Source: Rhipicephalus microplus
Taxonomy: Eukaryota; Arthropoda; Arachnida; Ixodida; Ixodidae
Length of the DNA: 64,000 nucleotides
Direction: 5' to 3'
Assembly: GCF_043290135.1 (NCBI RefSeq)
Contig: NC_134700.1
Location: forward strand, 238,252,088 to 238,316,087
The position numbers and the translations under genes were made by a program. Of this stretch, positions 10,986-35,790 are shown piece by piece (position 1 is the stretch's first letter; each line of letters starts with the position of its first letter). The notes under the pieces were generated by a model that saw nothing but the letters and a program-made list of their open reading frames with translations, had not been told where the DNA came from and ran no database searches.

Positions 10986-13466
10986 CTGAAATACAAGCCT
11001 GCAAGCCTCTAAACTGCCACTTCTGGCTTAAAAAGTACATTTAATGTTATGAAATGCCATATTTTTTGGTTCAGGTCACGGTGTCATTTTCTTAACGCTG
11101 CAAACTTTTGTGCTCGGCATCTAGCGATGGCACTCGTTTCGGTCTGTGTTTGGTAAATTTGGCACCAGATGAATTTTTATTACAGATGCGCGATTTAACA
11201 ATATTTCTATTTACACTTAATAGTTGTAATCATCGCGTTTAGGCTGATAATAAATATTAACGTCATACTCATAATTTTTGATAACTTTCCAGACTAAATT
11301 TCCTCTGATATGTGTTCAAGTGAAAGCTTAAGAAACTCGATGTACAGTTTCTTGCTTATGACAATATATCACGTTTTTTTTTCTTGGGGATTGCCACCAT
11401 TAACACATATTATATGCACAAACAGTTGTTATGGGACTCCCAGCTTCAATGTATATAGCCGACTTTCCTAACCCTGTGTGATTATTCAACAACGACCAGG
11501 CATTTGTTATAGCAGTCATTATTTGGCAGGCCTTCCAGCTTGAGCTAAAGCTTTGGTTTGTATATCAATATCACACACGATACGAGAAAGTAACGGAAAG
11601 GCAACGTAAAAACGGGAGATAACAGAACTTTCGTATCAGTAAACACGTGCAAGGTCTTCCCCGTGTTTTTGCAACTAAGCCGTGTCTAGGAAGAGTGCAA
11701 CATCAGTGTTATCTACCACGTCGCTGATTCCTACATCTTCGTTGACAATGAGGAAATTCTGCCGGGGTTTTCCTGCCGGTGTTGTTCGGCCGAAGGGTCA
11801 GTCGTTCGTATATTGACCAAACGCAAGCAAATAGCTTTACACGTGACATTGGTGGACCAGCGTTCACGTTGAAGGATAGGGATGCTCAAACTCAGGAAAA
11901 GCAGGCAAGACAATAAACAAAAAAGTACGCATGACTTTCACGTGGTTTCAGTTCGAAATTTAGGTCAACTGGCACGTTTATAAAGCTATGCTCAACGTTT
12001 ATGGCATGATGTAAAAAATAACGAGATAACAATGCTGTTAGTAATTTTTATGCGCAGCGTCTATAAGCCTGATTTCCTGGTGCTTGAGATCTTGCAGCGT
12101 GTGCATAAAAATCAAAGTTGAGGCTGCAAAAGGAATAACGATTGAAAGCGCTATATAGACTGACAGTACTGATTTGCGCGGAAATATAGGAAGACATAAG
12201 CGATCCTTGTAAATAAAGATTAAAATTTCGTGTACTTCCCACAAATTCAGCTCATTTACGAAAGGAGTCTTGAGTATGATAAATACGTTTACCACGGTTA
12301 TTGCCGATGTACGGGTTGCCTGCTGTACACCCCAATTCCAGCATTTTCGAATTGCCAAAAATTACCTGTTTTTTTCCTTGCGGGGTCAGTATCAGCAAAT
12401 GTCCGGCTCGGTAGTGTTTGTTGCTCCAATGCAGTCGCCGTCGCAAATATACCGACTGCAGTCGTCGAGACAGGAGCCCGACTGGTGCTTGTAGCGCAGG
12501 TGGTGGAATGGCCACAGAGGTGCGACGGTGAAAGGGAAAGGGACACTCACCTGCCCAGACGACAGTCGGCTTTCTTTCATGATACAACCGAGCCAGAACA
12601 TGGTCGAGCTCGGGACGAAGCAGCCGGCGTTTTCTTGTTCCGCTCGGCCTCACCCTGGTTGTCAGGCTGAGATAGCTCCAAGAAGAGACCATCCTTCAGT
12701 GGCTCCCAGTACTGCGTTTCGTAAATTGCGTGACAACGCAGGGAGGGAGCGAGGGAGTCTCGAAGGAGACGCCAAGAGTGAGAAAGGGACGCCGGAATCG
12801 GTAATAGATGTTTATCGAAAGGATTAGAACCCTCGTTGGGAGACCAGATACAGGCACGAAGCGTAGAGGGAATTCTAGACAAAAGAAGAATCATAAAAAA
12901 GAAGCTTGGTAAGTAAAGAAAGCCTACCCTAGTGTTGACTTTGTGCAAAGATACCACTCCGGAATAGATGTAATGAATTGCAGAACAGCAGCAAAAGAGA
13001 GATTGCTGTTTAGTATTCCAAGTCTTGTGTTGGCCAGGTTTCGAGGCATTGAACCCAAAGAGAAACGTGCGTTCCTGCTTGGTACGGCGTGGCCTTCAAC
13101 CATCGCACGCGATGCTACCGCACCCTGCCTTCTTAGTAGTAGTGATCCGGGGCTGCTTTCAATTCATCTTCTTAGAGCCGGCCTCTGGTTTTCTTGCTAT
13201 TCGAGTTTCGAGTTAGGTTAGCCACTGGGCTGTTTTGTTGCGGTTATTCCTGGCGAGGCACCCAGCGCCCAACGTTTGAGAAATGAACGGAAGCTAGGGC
13301 TCAGAAACAGCAGTTTTTTATGCTTTTATTTTGTGTATGTCTTGCTGTATTTCTTTTTTATTGATTTTTCTTGCGGTAAAATGCGAGTCATTTTTTTTGC
13401 GTTAGCAATTATATAGAAACTCCCGGCGCATTTTCACAGTCACCTTCACGTCGCACCTTTTCTTTA
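10986..13466. other. Intergenic, no gene recognised; one isolated splice-donor-like site
   Basis: GC-rich 12400-12800 has open frames on both strands. On the minus strand a strong donor-like CTGGGCAG|gtgagt occurs at ~12550, after a frame reading ELDHVLARLYHERKPTVVWA. That could be an exon of an unrecognised minus-strand gene, but no partner exon was found. Confidence 0.3.
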
Positions 13467-13630
13467 GGCATGCCATTTTTTTTACTCACCTTGGTGATCT
13501 GAGGGCGCGTGTCGTAGTTTTCATAAAATGACAAAGTGAGGCGACGCCTAGAGTGAAGCTTATATACATTTCATAAAAAACTACGATGCGCACCCTCAGA
13601 TAACCAAGGTATGTAAAAAAATGGCATGCC
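13467..13630. mobile_element. Foldback element (MITE-like) with ~64-bp terminal inverted repeats
   Basis: 13467-13530 and 13567-13630 are inverted repeats with about 8 mismatches, both ending ggcatgcc. The internal loop is 36 nt. No coding capacity. No target-site duplication is obvious. Confidence 0.8.
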
Positions 13631-13854
13631 AACAAAAATACTTGACAAAAAATTATTGGACAGTTTCAGACAAGCAATAGTATTTTCTTCAGAATTTAAT
13701 ACGTCTCACAGATGAATTCCTCAATGATGAAGCACGTGGCTGTGTTCTTCTCCTTAATGTGATGTACAGATGACAGGATAGGATGAAATATACAATAATT
13801 TCTTTTTCATTACATTGGTGAAAATTGTTACATTGGTGAAAATATATTTTTTCG

Positions 13855-13952
13855 GTCGTGCCGTTTTTTTCGCTCGTCTCGGTGATGTGTGGCGCATATC
13901 GTGGTTTTCATAAAACGACGAAATGAGGCAATGCCGTAGAGTGAACCGTATG
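13855..13952. mobile_element. Half copy of the 13467-13630 foldback
   Basis: Repeats the left arm and loop of the foldback (gtgccgtttttttcgctcg, TCATAAAACGACGAAATGAGG, TAGAGTGAA) but has no right arm. Confidence 0.65.
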
Positions 13953-14362
13953 TACTGAAACCAGTATCTTTCATCTCAGTCCACGGTTGGACATTCATTC
14001 CTAAGTTGCAGACATCGGAGCGTGCTAGACAATTGTGATTGTTGTGTTCTTGACCATACGAGCAGCGTAGTTTCGAAGGCGCTGCTGTTACAGGAGAATG
14101 AGAACCTTCGCCAGGCTTACGCACGCCACTGGAAGTCAAGATAGGATTTTATACATTTGATACATGACAGGGTAAACTTGTTGGTGGGTCAACAGAAGCG
14201 TGATTAGGTTGGACTCGAAACTATACAATACGTTTGGCAGCAAACGGTGCTAGCTTTACTGATTGAAAACTACATGATATAGCCCATTGCATTGAGTAAT
14301 CCTTACTGATTCATTATAAATCAAGCATATTTTTATAAATCCTTTTTGACATGCTCTAAATG

Positions 14363-27521
<13,159 letters not shown>

Positions 27522-27612
27522 CTTGTCGATCGGCAAAGGATACCGCGAACGAGGGCCTGCTACTTCAAGACGGGTGGGCTAGCACTGGAGAGACTGAAGT
27601 AACATGGCGTCT

Positions 27613-27620
27613 TATTTATA
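27613..27620 (-). promoter_or_regulatory. Candidate TATA box for the M13-like gene
   Basis: TATAAATA on the minus strand, about 92 nt upstream of the start codon. An arthropod-type initiator TCAGTC lies at 27597-27592, roughly 25 nt downstream of the box. That spacing is slightly short, so this is a candidate only. Confidence 0.35.
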
Positions 27621-27673
27621 CGAAGTTGAATAGTTTTCTCAGTAATCAGTATAACAACATATAGTCGTATTTT

Positions 27674-27926
27674 GATTGATTGGTTGATTGATTGATATGT
27701 GGGATTTAACGTCCCAAAACCACCATATGATTATGAGAGACGCCGTAGTGGAGGGCTCCGGAAATTTCGACCACCTGGGGTTCTTTAACGTGCACCGAAA
27801 TCTAAGCACACGGGCTTACAACATTTCCACCTTCATCGAACATGCAGCCGCTGCAGCCGGGATTTGATCCCGCAACCTGCCGGTCAGCAGCAGATTACCT
27901 TGGCCACTAGACCACCGCGGTGGGGC
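27674..27926 (-). mobile_element. Ruka-like SINE with target-site duplication, upstream of the M13-like gene
   Basis: Full length, same strand as the M13-like gene, with an extended TTGATTGG tail. Flanked by the exact 12-bp duplication tagtcgtatttt (27662-27673 and 27927-27938). Its 3' tail ends about 150 nt upstream of the M13-like start codon. Confidence 0.9.
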
Positions 27927-27938
27927 TAGTCGTATTTT

Positions 27939-30293
27939 TCGCTGCCTGTTTGAAGAAGGAGGTGCACAAGGAAAACCTTGAGTGTCCTCTCAAGTGGCGT
28001 GGTGCTGGCTGTTACCACGTGGCATTTCTAGCCGCCTTATACGCACAATGAAGCATACGTCTCCGAACAAATGGTTGAAAGCATGCATGTAAATAATGGC
28101 GCTCCTTTGATCCATATGGGGAATTCTGGGAAAGAAAAGGTTGATTTAACAAACAACTATGTCAACTACCAATATAGGGAGCAGATCACAGATTACTGGA
28201 AGAGGGAAATAAAATAAGAAAATAAAACTAGTGTTAAAAGGGATGACTGCTCAATACGTGTTGGCAGATAGGTCATCCACTGAAATACCAGCATTATTCG
28301 AGTTTGATATTCGAGAAGACAATGACACACATACTACCTGCTCGTAGTCCTTGTTTAACTTTACACCCTCGTAGCCTCCAGTAACATAGGTCGCCAACTC
28401 GACTAATCAGTAATTCTGTCAATTCACAAGGTGTCCTCGTATTTTAAAGAACAAAGAATACGCGTAAGTAGTACCTGGTATTTGTGGCAACAATAAAAGA
28501 AGTTGTAAAGCTGTTTTCAGGCACAAAGTACGTCTCGAAGAAAATATGAGAATGTAAGTTTGCGGAAACTGTCACCAATATCGAGGGAGCTCAACCGTTC
28601 TCAGGAACATTATAAAACCATATTTTTCATACGTATAAAGTTATCCTGTCTACCACTTAGATTCTGGTTTTATCCGTAATCAATCAAGGAAGGCTGCGGT
28701 CTACACATCCACTTTGTTAAGGTTATGGTCGTAGTGTGCGACGAAAACGTCTCAGTCATGAAGCAAAGCCATTCTTAGTATTTTTTAAAGATTGTTAGCT
28801 AGACGAGCCCATAGTTCTGTTCGATAATATATAGGGCGTGTAGGTTGCGTGCAATTATCGTTTAATCAAGTCAGCGTTGAAATACCGTAGGCATTACTCA
28901 CTCAAGTACGGGCACTGCATTTCTTATCTGATACTCTGAATAAATCTAATCACGCTCGATATTTTCGCGCCAACTTTCTCATATCAGCTTTGCGTTAAGC
29001 AGGTAGTACATATTCCTTCTCAGGGCCATACCCGATAATAAACCTCATCGTTTTTCTTCAGACACCATTCCATGCTCTTCCCAATATATGCCGAACCACA
29101 CAAAATTTTGTTCAATGTAGCGATCATTTCATGCAACTGGAGCAACGAGACGGTTAGAGAATACAAACAGGACTGTCATTTCCTTCACACTCGCCAAATA
29201 AAATGGTTCACGACCAAGATACGTACTTACGTATTCTAGGCTTATGAATAAATGCTTCAGCGAAGAAGGTTTTTCGTATTTGTGGTACCTGTCCTGGCCC
29301 TGTGAAGCCCGCACGTAAACTTTCACGTGATTACAGTGCACGCGATATAGTGGCCTTTGATGTCGATGGCGGTGGCGATTTCCTTCTCATAGAGCTTCGA
29401 CCCATTTGGGGGATTCACTGCGCACCGCTCATGAAATGTTGAAAAATTTTCGGAATAAAAAAAAAGACTGAATAGAAAAAAGTAACTATATAAGAGAGAT
29501 TGTATTATTTTTTCATTACTTTACGCTCCTGGTAAGATTCCACAACTTGGCGCTGATCTTAAGGACCTTGTTGTTCTCAAAACTACAAGATCGTGTGCTC
29601 ACATTGAGCTAAGTTCCTTGCTGATCTTATATATGCCGGCTAAATTCTCTGCTTTTCAATAAAGAGTTCCCTCTCTCCACCTTGCTGATCAGAAATTTTC
29701 GTCACGCTAAGATGACCAACACGCAATGTGTTGTATACACCACAGTGTGCAATACATTTAGCAAGTGCTTACTTAGGAATAATTTAGAGCTGTCCCATAA
29801 TAAAGTATTTAGTACTTTGTAAATTTTTCCCATCTTACACAGAATACTTTCAGTTGCCTTCTATTTCTACCTTTATGACAGCTAGTAGCTGAAACGCAAG
29901 TGATGGAAACTGACTGGGGCCACGACAGCCGTCTACTTACTTACCAAGTGTTAGCGTTAATTTGAAGATATCGGTTTTTTCGCTCTCCTTCCCGCTCTTT
30001 GTCCTCGGCTTGGGTTGGACATCGCAAAGAGCCCGTGCAGCTTCACACGGCTATTATTTCCGTCAGAAAGCCCAGGTAATGGTCTCACCGCTTGCTCGTT
30101 AAGCATTTCTATTCATTCATTGCTTTATTGCTAAAGTTCAAATGTTTTTCGGCATTATAGGTATCTACCTTAAAAGTGTTCCGCCCATTTCTTGGACCAT
30201 CCCCCTTTGTGTGGGAGCTCCACCAGGAAGCAATTGTCATCATTGTGATGTCGTGGTTTCGTTTCTGGTTTCGGAGCCGGCTGGATGGCACCT
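27939..30293. other. Intergenic between the M13-like gene and the nested LINE/SINE
   Basis: AT-rich, no gene, no clear repeat recognised. Confidence 0.5.
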
Positions 30294-30333
30294 AGAGGGC
30301 ATTGTACATATGTATATATGTACAATGCCCTCT
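30294..30333. repeat. Perfect 18-bp hairpin with 4-nt loop
   Basis: agagggcattgtacatat, loop gtat, then the exact reverse complement. Located at the 5' junction of the LINE fragment. Confidence 0.9.
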
Positions 30334-30925
30334 ATACGTACAAAGCAGGAAATTGTCAAAGAAAGGATCTATGATAATACTCGGGGTAGTTGTCTACTGT
30401 TTGAGGCCAGGACGGGAGTATTGCTAACCAAGGCATATCGGGCCAAATACGAATGGGTAGACACGGTATGCAGTGCGTGTGGACAGGAAGAGGAAACTGC
30501 CGAACACACTATAATGTTCTGTAAAGGGCTTCACCCTATAGTTAAGGATGATGGCGCAGAGTTTTTCAAAGCACTGGGGTTTATGGAGAAAGAGGGCAAA
30601 ATAGACTTTAAGCGGGTAGAATTAACTAGAATTGATTGATTGATATGTGGGGTTTAACGTCTCAAAACCACCATATGATTATGAGAGACGCCGTAGGGGA
30701 GAGCTTCGGAAATTTCGACCACCTGGGGTTCTTTAACGTGCACCCAAATCTGAGCACACGGGCCCACAACATTTCCGCCTCCATCAGAAATGCAGCCGCC
30801 ACAGCCGGGATTCGAACCCGCGACCTGCGGGTCAGCAACCGAGTACCTTAGCCACTAGACCACTGTGGTGGGGCAGAATTAACTAGAAGGAGGTCATCTG
30901 ATTGGTGGCTAAAGTGAAGGCACCA
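30330..30925 (+). mobile_element. LINE 3' fragment (ORF2 C-terminus), interrupted by a SINE
   Basis: Translation gives EARTGVLLTKAYRAKYEWVD and VCSACGQEEETAEHTIMFCK, a zinc-finger C-terminus seen in tick endonuclease/RT polyproteins. The frame FKRVELTR is broken by the SINE at 30631-30874 and resumes as RRSSDWWLK after the duplicated target. The 5' junction coincides with a perfect hairpin (30294-30333). Confidence 0.75.
30631..30874 (-). mobile_element. Ruka-like SINE nested in a LINE
   Basis: Full-length 244-bp copy flanked by the exact 13-bp duplication agaattaactaga (30618-30630 and 30875-30887), inserted into the coding frame of the LINE fragment. Confidence 0.92.
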
Positions 30926-31367
30926 GTGAAAAAAATATTGGCCCCGAATCTGCATGTTATACTGCAAATGTCGCCGAAAGACGAAAGTCTTGCGTCTGGG
31001 GAGAGTGAACAAAGGGTTTATTTGATGTTCTGCGCAAGAAAATCGGTGAATGGTATTCTGGAGGTGCTGAGTTAGAGTGACTCGAGCGTGTAGCGGAGAC
31101 AAACGAGCGCATCGAGGCACGTTAGACACGAGCGTCATCTGGCAGTTATCTTCGAAAACGAAGGCGTGCGCGCTCGCGGAGAAAGATGCGCGCCTGCCTC
31201 GGAGGGGATAAGGTGTGGAACGCAAAGTGACGGGCAGGTGCCAGCACCGTGTCGTCGTAACAAAGCGTTGGAAACTTACCTTTTTGAGCATTGCGTTGCA
31301 CTGGTAGCGCAGCTCAATAAACGCTAAAGTCCTTAGAGTTACTTGTGTGTGCCTCTTCCAGTATAAA

Positions 31368-31607
31368 GCCCCGCCGCGGTGGTCTAGTGGCTAAGGTACT
31401 CGGCTGCTGACCCGCAGGTCGCGGGATCGAATCCCGGCTGCGGCGGCTGCATTTCCGATGGAGGCGGAAATGTTGTAGGCCCGTGTGCTCAGATTTGGGC
31501 ACACGTTAGAGAACCCCAGGTGGTCCAAATTTCCGGAGCCCCCCACTACGGCGTCTCTCATAATCATATCGTGGTTTTGGGACATTAAACCCCACAAATC
31601 AATCAAT
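31368..31607 (+). mobile_element. Ruka-like SINE with target-site duplication
   Basis: Full length, near-consensus A- and B-boxes. Flanked by cttccagtataaa (31355-31367) and cttccagtgtaaa (31608-31620), one mismatch. Tail AAATCAATCAAT. Confidence 0.9.
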
Positions 31608-31805
31608 CTTCCAGTGTAAAGGCACACATAAAAAATATCGACGTCTTGTTATGGCGCCTCAGATATGCGCAATAATTGCTTTTTACTTGACAATCGCACA
31701 ACTATGAACGCTGAAACTTGAGCAATACTGGTGGGCGCTGCGGATGGGGTCGGCCGTTTGGTGCTGTTTGAGGTGTCGTCAAAGGCGGACAATCAGACAA
31801 ATGTA

Positions 31806-31807
31806 CG

Positions 31808-31886
<79 letters not shown>
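31806..31886. repeat. (AGAC)n microsatellite
   Basis: About 20 perfect tetranucleotide units. Confidence 0.97.
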
Positions 31887-32728
31887 CAAAATTTTTCCGT
31901 CGAAGGTCCCCAAGAAAGACTATCGTCTTTAATTAAACCCTTCACTGCAAAGTACCAGTCCTCAACTTCACCATTTAAGAAAAAAAAACATAAATCTAGT
32001 TTTTGATTCACCAAGTATTACGGCGCTAGGGGGCGTTAGCCGACGCCCGATCTAAAGGGTACAGCCATATCAATCTATCCATCCATTCATATGAGCCATA
32101 CTTGTGTACATAAAGAGAGTTTCTTCCCGGATCACGTGCGTGCCACCTTATCCTCCTTCCTGGCCCGCGCTTCAAGCGCCGGGCCTCGCGTTCTCTCTGC
32201 GTCGCATCCGATGCACAATACAAAAATCATCATCATTATCGTCATCATCACAGCTACACTACAATTATTGTTATTTTTATGCATGAGATATGACAAGTAT
32301 CCAACACGCTGATGAGTACAAAATGTAGATGTGTTTTTATATTTTCTAGCCACATTTGCATTACTCGTTTTTGCCTATTCAGGAAGTTGTCAATTGATGA
32401 TACGCCAGCTCCTGCATTGCGCGCTTTTACACTAGAGTAAACACTTCAAACGATGCCACAGACGAACGCTGGAGAACTGGCTAAAAGCCTTTTGGCAAGT
32501 TCAAACACAACAGCGTCTTCCGCGTTTAGTCGATCACTACCGGCTTGCTACATATATAAAACGTTCTTGTATGTCTGACTTAGCTGTAGCCAAAAGTATG
32601 TATAACAAGCAGCAGACACGAAAAACTGCGTAGAACCCATTTCGGAAAGTAAAGCGCGTGGGAGAAGCCTCAACAGCGTATAAAATTATTTAAACGGTTG
32701 AAACAAAAGCGCGTGTCACATGAACATG

Positions 32729-32734
32729 TTTATT
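32729..32734 (-). promoter_or_regulatory. Polyadenylation signal AATAAA for the PRA1-like gene
   Basis: Canonical AATAAA on the minus strand, ~260 nt downstream of the stop codon of the PRA1-like gene. Confidence 0.55.
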
Positions 32735-32992
32735 ACAACTTTGAAATGAACAGATGCACTCAAAAGAGGAAGAAAAAAAGAAAAAGAAGATCAGTGTAAA
32801 TGGAGCAGTACCATGATATGCCCGCAGCCTTAACTGCATCAGCAGGGTCCAGTTACCTTCCGGGTGTTTTGGTGCAGCTTCGCTTTGAAAGAGCACAGTG
32901 TTTACAGGGCTGAGGAGTGACTCACCCCAGAAAATTTTGGCATGTTTAAGTAAAGTAAAAAAAGGTAAAACAAATGCCCAGAAGAACTGAAC

Positions 32993-33655
32993 TTATAAGT
33001 GCTCCATAATGTCCCCTTCATCGGTAACATCCGGGAGGTTTGTGGCTGACTTGACGCTGGAGCTGACTCCGGCATACAGGGTGGCATGGGTTATGCCGAT
33101 GGCCATGAAGATGCCAAAAGACCACTTCATGGCGGACATAAAGTCCGCGGTGTACAGGAGAAGGAACGTCACGAACACCAGTGCAGTTATCCTCTCGTTC
33201 TTGCTGAGCATTATCCTTGTGCCCCACACAGCCGTAACATCGTCGTCTTCGTAGACCTTGAGGGCAGCGCCCACGGCGGCTATCACGGCCACGCTCATGA
33301 AAAGCTGGATGCTGGAGATGACGAAAACTGTCAAGATTATGAGGAAAATGATGCCGTAGTTCGTGCGGAAGTGGTTCGCGTTCGACTGAATCCTGTTGGT
33401 CATCTCTTGGGCCGACTTCGGAATCGAAACTTTTGCGGTGTCAGTGAAATGATCCCATGGCTGCACTCGTTTGAGTTGCTCATCGAACCAGGTCAAGACG
33501 AAACCTCGAAAGTCGAAGCCTTGCTTTTTGGAAGACGAAAAGAGGCGCTTCTGTGGCAACGCTGGAGTAGGCGCCGGTGCAGTGGCTGGGGCATCACCCG
33601 CAGACTTTGGGCTGGAGTTCAGCAACCATCCGACATCGCCTTGTTCACGGTCCAT
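32993..33655 (-). CDS. PRA1 (prenylated Rab acceptor 1) family protein, intronless
   Basis: 220 residues in one exon. Residues 1-45 are a Pro/Ala-rich cytoplasmic leader. Residues ~48-98 (FDFRGFVLTWF...QPWDHFTD...SAQEMTNRIQSNANHFRTNY) match the PRA1 N-terminal signature. Two hydrophobic hairpins follow (~101-131 and ~156-194), separated by a charged loop. PRA1 proteins are Golgi/ER membrane proteins that bind prenylated Rab GTPases and help recruit them to membranes. The start codon sits in a strong context (agaagccATGG). A polyadenylation signal lies 260 nt past the stop. Animal PRA1 genes usually have introns, so this may be an old retrocopy, although the frame is intact and no poly(A) remnant or duplication is visible. 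Confidence 0.85.
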   Translation of the reverse strand: MDREQGDVGWLLNSSPKSAGDAPATAPAPTPALPQKRLFSSSKKQGFDFRGFVLTWFDEQLKRVQPWDHFTDTAKVSIPKSAQEMTNRIQSNANHFRTNYGIIFLIILTVFVISSIQLFMSVAVIAAVGAALKVYEDDDVTAVWGTRIMLSKNERITALVFVTFLLLYTADFMSAMKWSFGIFMAIGITHATLYAGVSSSVKSATNLPDVTDEGDIMEHL

Positions 33656-35139
33656 GGCTTCTCGCTGTTAGTAGCAATGTTTGCAGGCCTCCTTGAGTGA
33701 TGGTACGTGGTAGCTCCACCGGACAGATACTCTCGGTAGACTCGGCAGCCTCTGACGTAGCTCTTGACGCGAGCAGCGCAGCAATGAATCACGGCATTCC
33801 AGCGCCAATGAACGTGCTGAGGTCACGCGTTTTTGAGGCTTTTCTTTTTCTTCATTGTCAAAGGAGCCTAGTATGAAATGTCTAGAATGCCTCAGTTTGT
33901 ATTTTACTTCTGGAAAGACTTGTTGTTATTTTTAAAACGGAGCTGTATATAGCTAGCTGAAATGCGAATTCAAACACCCTGCTAACATGTACACGCCACA
34001 GAGGTTTGGCAAGCCCTGCTGTCACCATTCATCATTTAACAAGGAAGAAGTGTTTCGAGGCAAGATAAATGCTTCACTTTCTGATCTGAATGGCGAAAAA
34101 AAAAACAATTTTTGCACTAAGTACTTGTTTTCTTCTTTTTTGTTATCAATATTTATTACCTGAAATGCCTGAAAACTTCACAAAGACAATTTTGGTGAAT
34201 CTCCTGAGTGGGTATGAGCCATGAGTGAGGCAAAATAATCATTATAATAACCAAATACGCCAGTGCTACGTAAACTGGGTAAATCCCGCTATTCACTACT
34301 GGTCCTTTAAAGATAAGAAGTGAACCCAGACGGCAGACACCAATTAACATTTCTCTACGAGGATTTCCACCCACTGGTGGCTTTTTTTCTAGCAATAAAT
34401 GTTTTATTCTCTATCTCTTTAGAAAGACGCAACCAGCAATAGAGAAAGGCTTTATTGAACTCTCGGGAATAATTCAGTTTCATGTTCGCTAATTGAGCGA
34501 ACATGACTGTTTCATGTTCGCGAATTAAGTTTCATGTTTGCTAATTAGCGAACATGAACTACTTTTCATGTTCGCTAATTAACCATTCGTATGGAATGCT
34601 TTGGCGTTGATTTTATTATCTTCTTGGTGGTTTTTCTTTCAGGGTGCTGCTGTGTCTTTATGTTTGTTTTTTACTTTTCTTGCATGCATGAACGCATATG
34701 TCGTTCTTTTATTGCATCACAGAGGAATAACCTTGTGACTTAGGATGTAATTTCTGTGACATGCAGGTGACGACAACTGCTGCTAGTGTCATAGTAAAAC
34801 TCACCCCAGTAAAGGAACGCTTCAAGGCTTGGTGAATGACGCGGGCAACTTCTATGTATGGAGATAAATTTGCACTTAGGCAATATGCAGGTGCATTCGT
34901 GGTTTGGCGAGCATACTAAAGGTGTGATTTCCAGAAGTTTTCCTATTTCACATGCTTCACTGTGAAGTGATTACACACTCGAGGGCAGCCATGTACACTG
35001 TGAACGCCACAACTGATTTGTATCACTTCAGCAAGTCATCATGTTAGAAAAAGTAGGTGATTGTCCGCTTGTGGCTTCCACTTATCACATCTGTCTTTTC
35101 GTGTAGATGATAATCTGATGGACATAATAAAAACAACAA
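33656..35139. other. Upstream region of the PRA1-like gene
   Basis: No gene. GC-rich up to ~33830, where the PRA1 promoter is expected, with no TATA box evident. Contains the palindrome cluster at 34481-34580. Confidence 0.45.
34481..34580. repeat. Cluster of near-perfect palindromes
   Basis: catgttcgctaattgagcga-acatg (34481-34505) and a second palindrome (34533-34556) plus two half-sites (34513-34528, 34567-34580) share the half-site CATGTTCGCTAATT. Confidence 0.75.
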
Positions 35140-35357
35140 CAATATCTGAACTTTTACGTCCAAAATCCACAGTATGATCATGGGTGGCGCTGTAGTGAAG
35201 AATTGCGGAAATTTCGGCCATCTGGTGTTCTTTACCGTGCTCTGACATCGTACAGTGCGCTGGCGTCTATCATTTCGCTTCCATCTAAATGCGGTCGCCA
35301 TGGCAGGGAGCCAACCCGTGATCTCCGGGCACACTAGCCACTGATCCACCAGGGTGG
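35140..35357 (-). mobile_element. Decayed Ruka-like SINE
   Basis: The core (GCGGAAATTTCGGCCATCTGG, TTCTTTACCGTGC) and a degraded tRNA-like end (CCACTGATCCACCAGGGTGG) are recognisable. Confidence 0.65.
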
Positions 35358-35659
35358 AGAACACGGAGGCCAGTCCATGCTAATGCTAGCATGGTCTAAA
35401 AATTGCAACATTATCTACCAGCTTCATTTCATGAATATTTCAAGTGATTTTCACTGAACTCTCTCTTCATTGGACATTCCCATATGCCAAGCAATCTTAG
35501 AGTTTTGTACTCTACGCCTGCAATCAAAAGAATCACATCGAGTTTCCCGGTAAACATAAGCCGGAATTTCTGGAATGCTTACTTACCCGGAATGCTAGCA
35601 ATTTGCCTGGAATGCTTGCTTACCTGGAAAGCAAGCAGGTTCCAGGCACCAACATTTCA

Positions 35660-35790
35660 GACGACCACCACGGTGGTACAGTGGTTATGGCGCTCCACTG
35701 CTGACCAGAAGGTAGCGGCATTGGATACCGGCCGCTGTGGCCGCACATCTATGCAGGCGATACGATAGGGGCCCATTGTCCTTAGGTGCG
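35660..35790 (+). mobile_element. tRNA-like SINE head, decayed
   Basis: CACCACGGTGGTACAGTGGTTATGG resembles the A-box head, followed by a degenerate B-box region (GCATTGGATACCGG). Only ~130 bp remain. Confidence 0.5.

Noticed and set aside
12230..12692. 146-codon frames open on both strands
   Set aside because: Mirror-image openness reflects base composition. No family is recognised. One donor-like site nearby is noted but has no partner exon.
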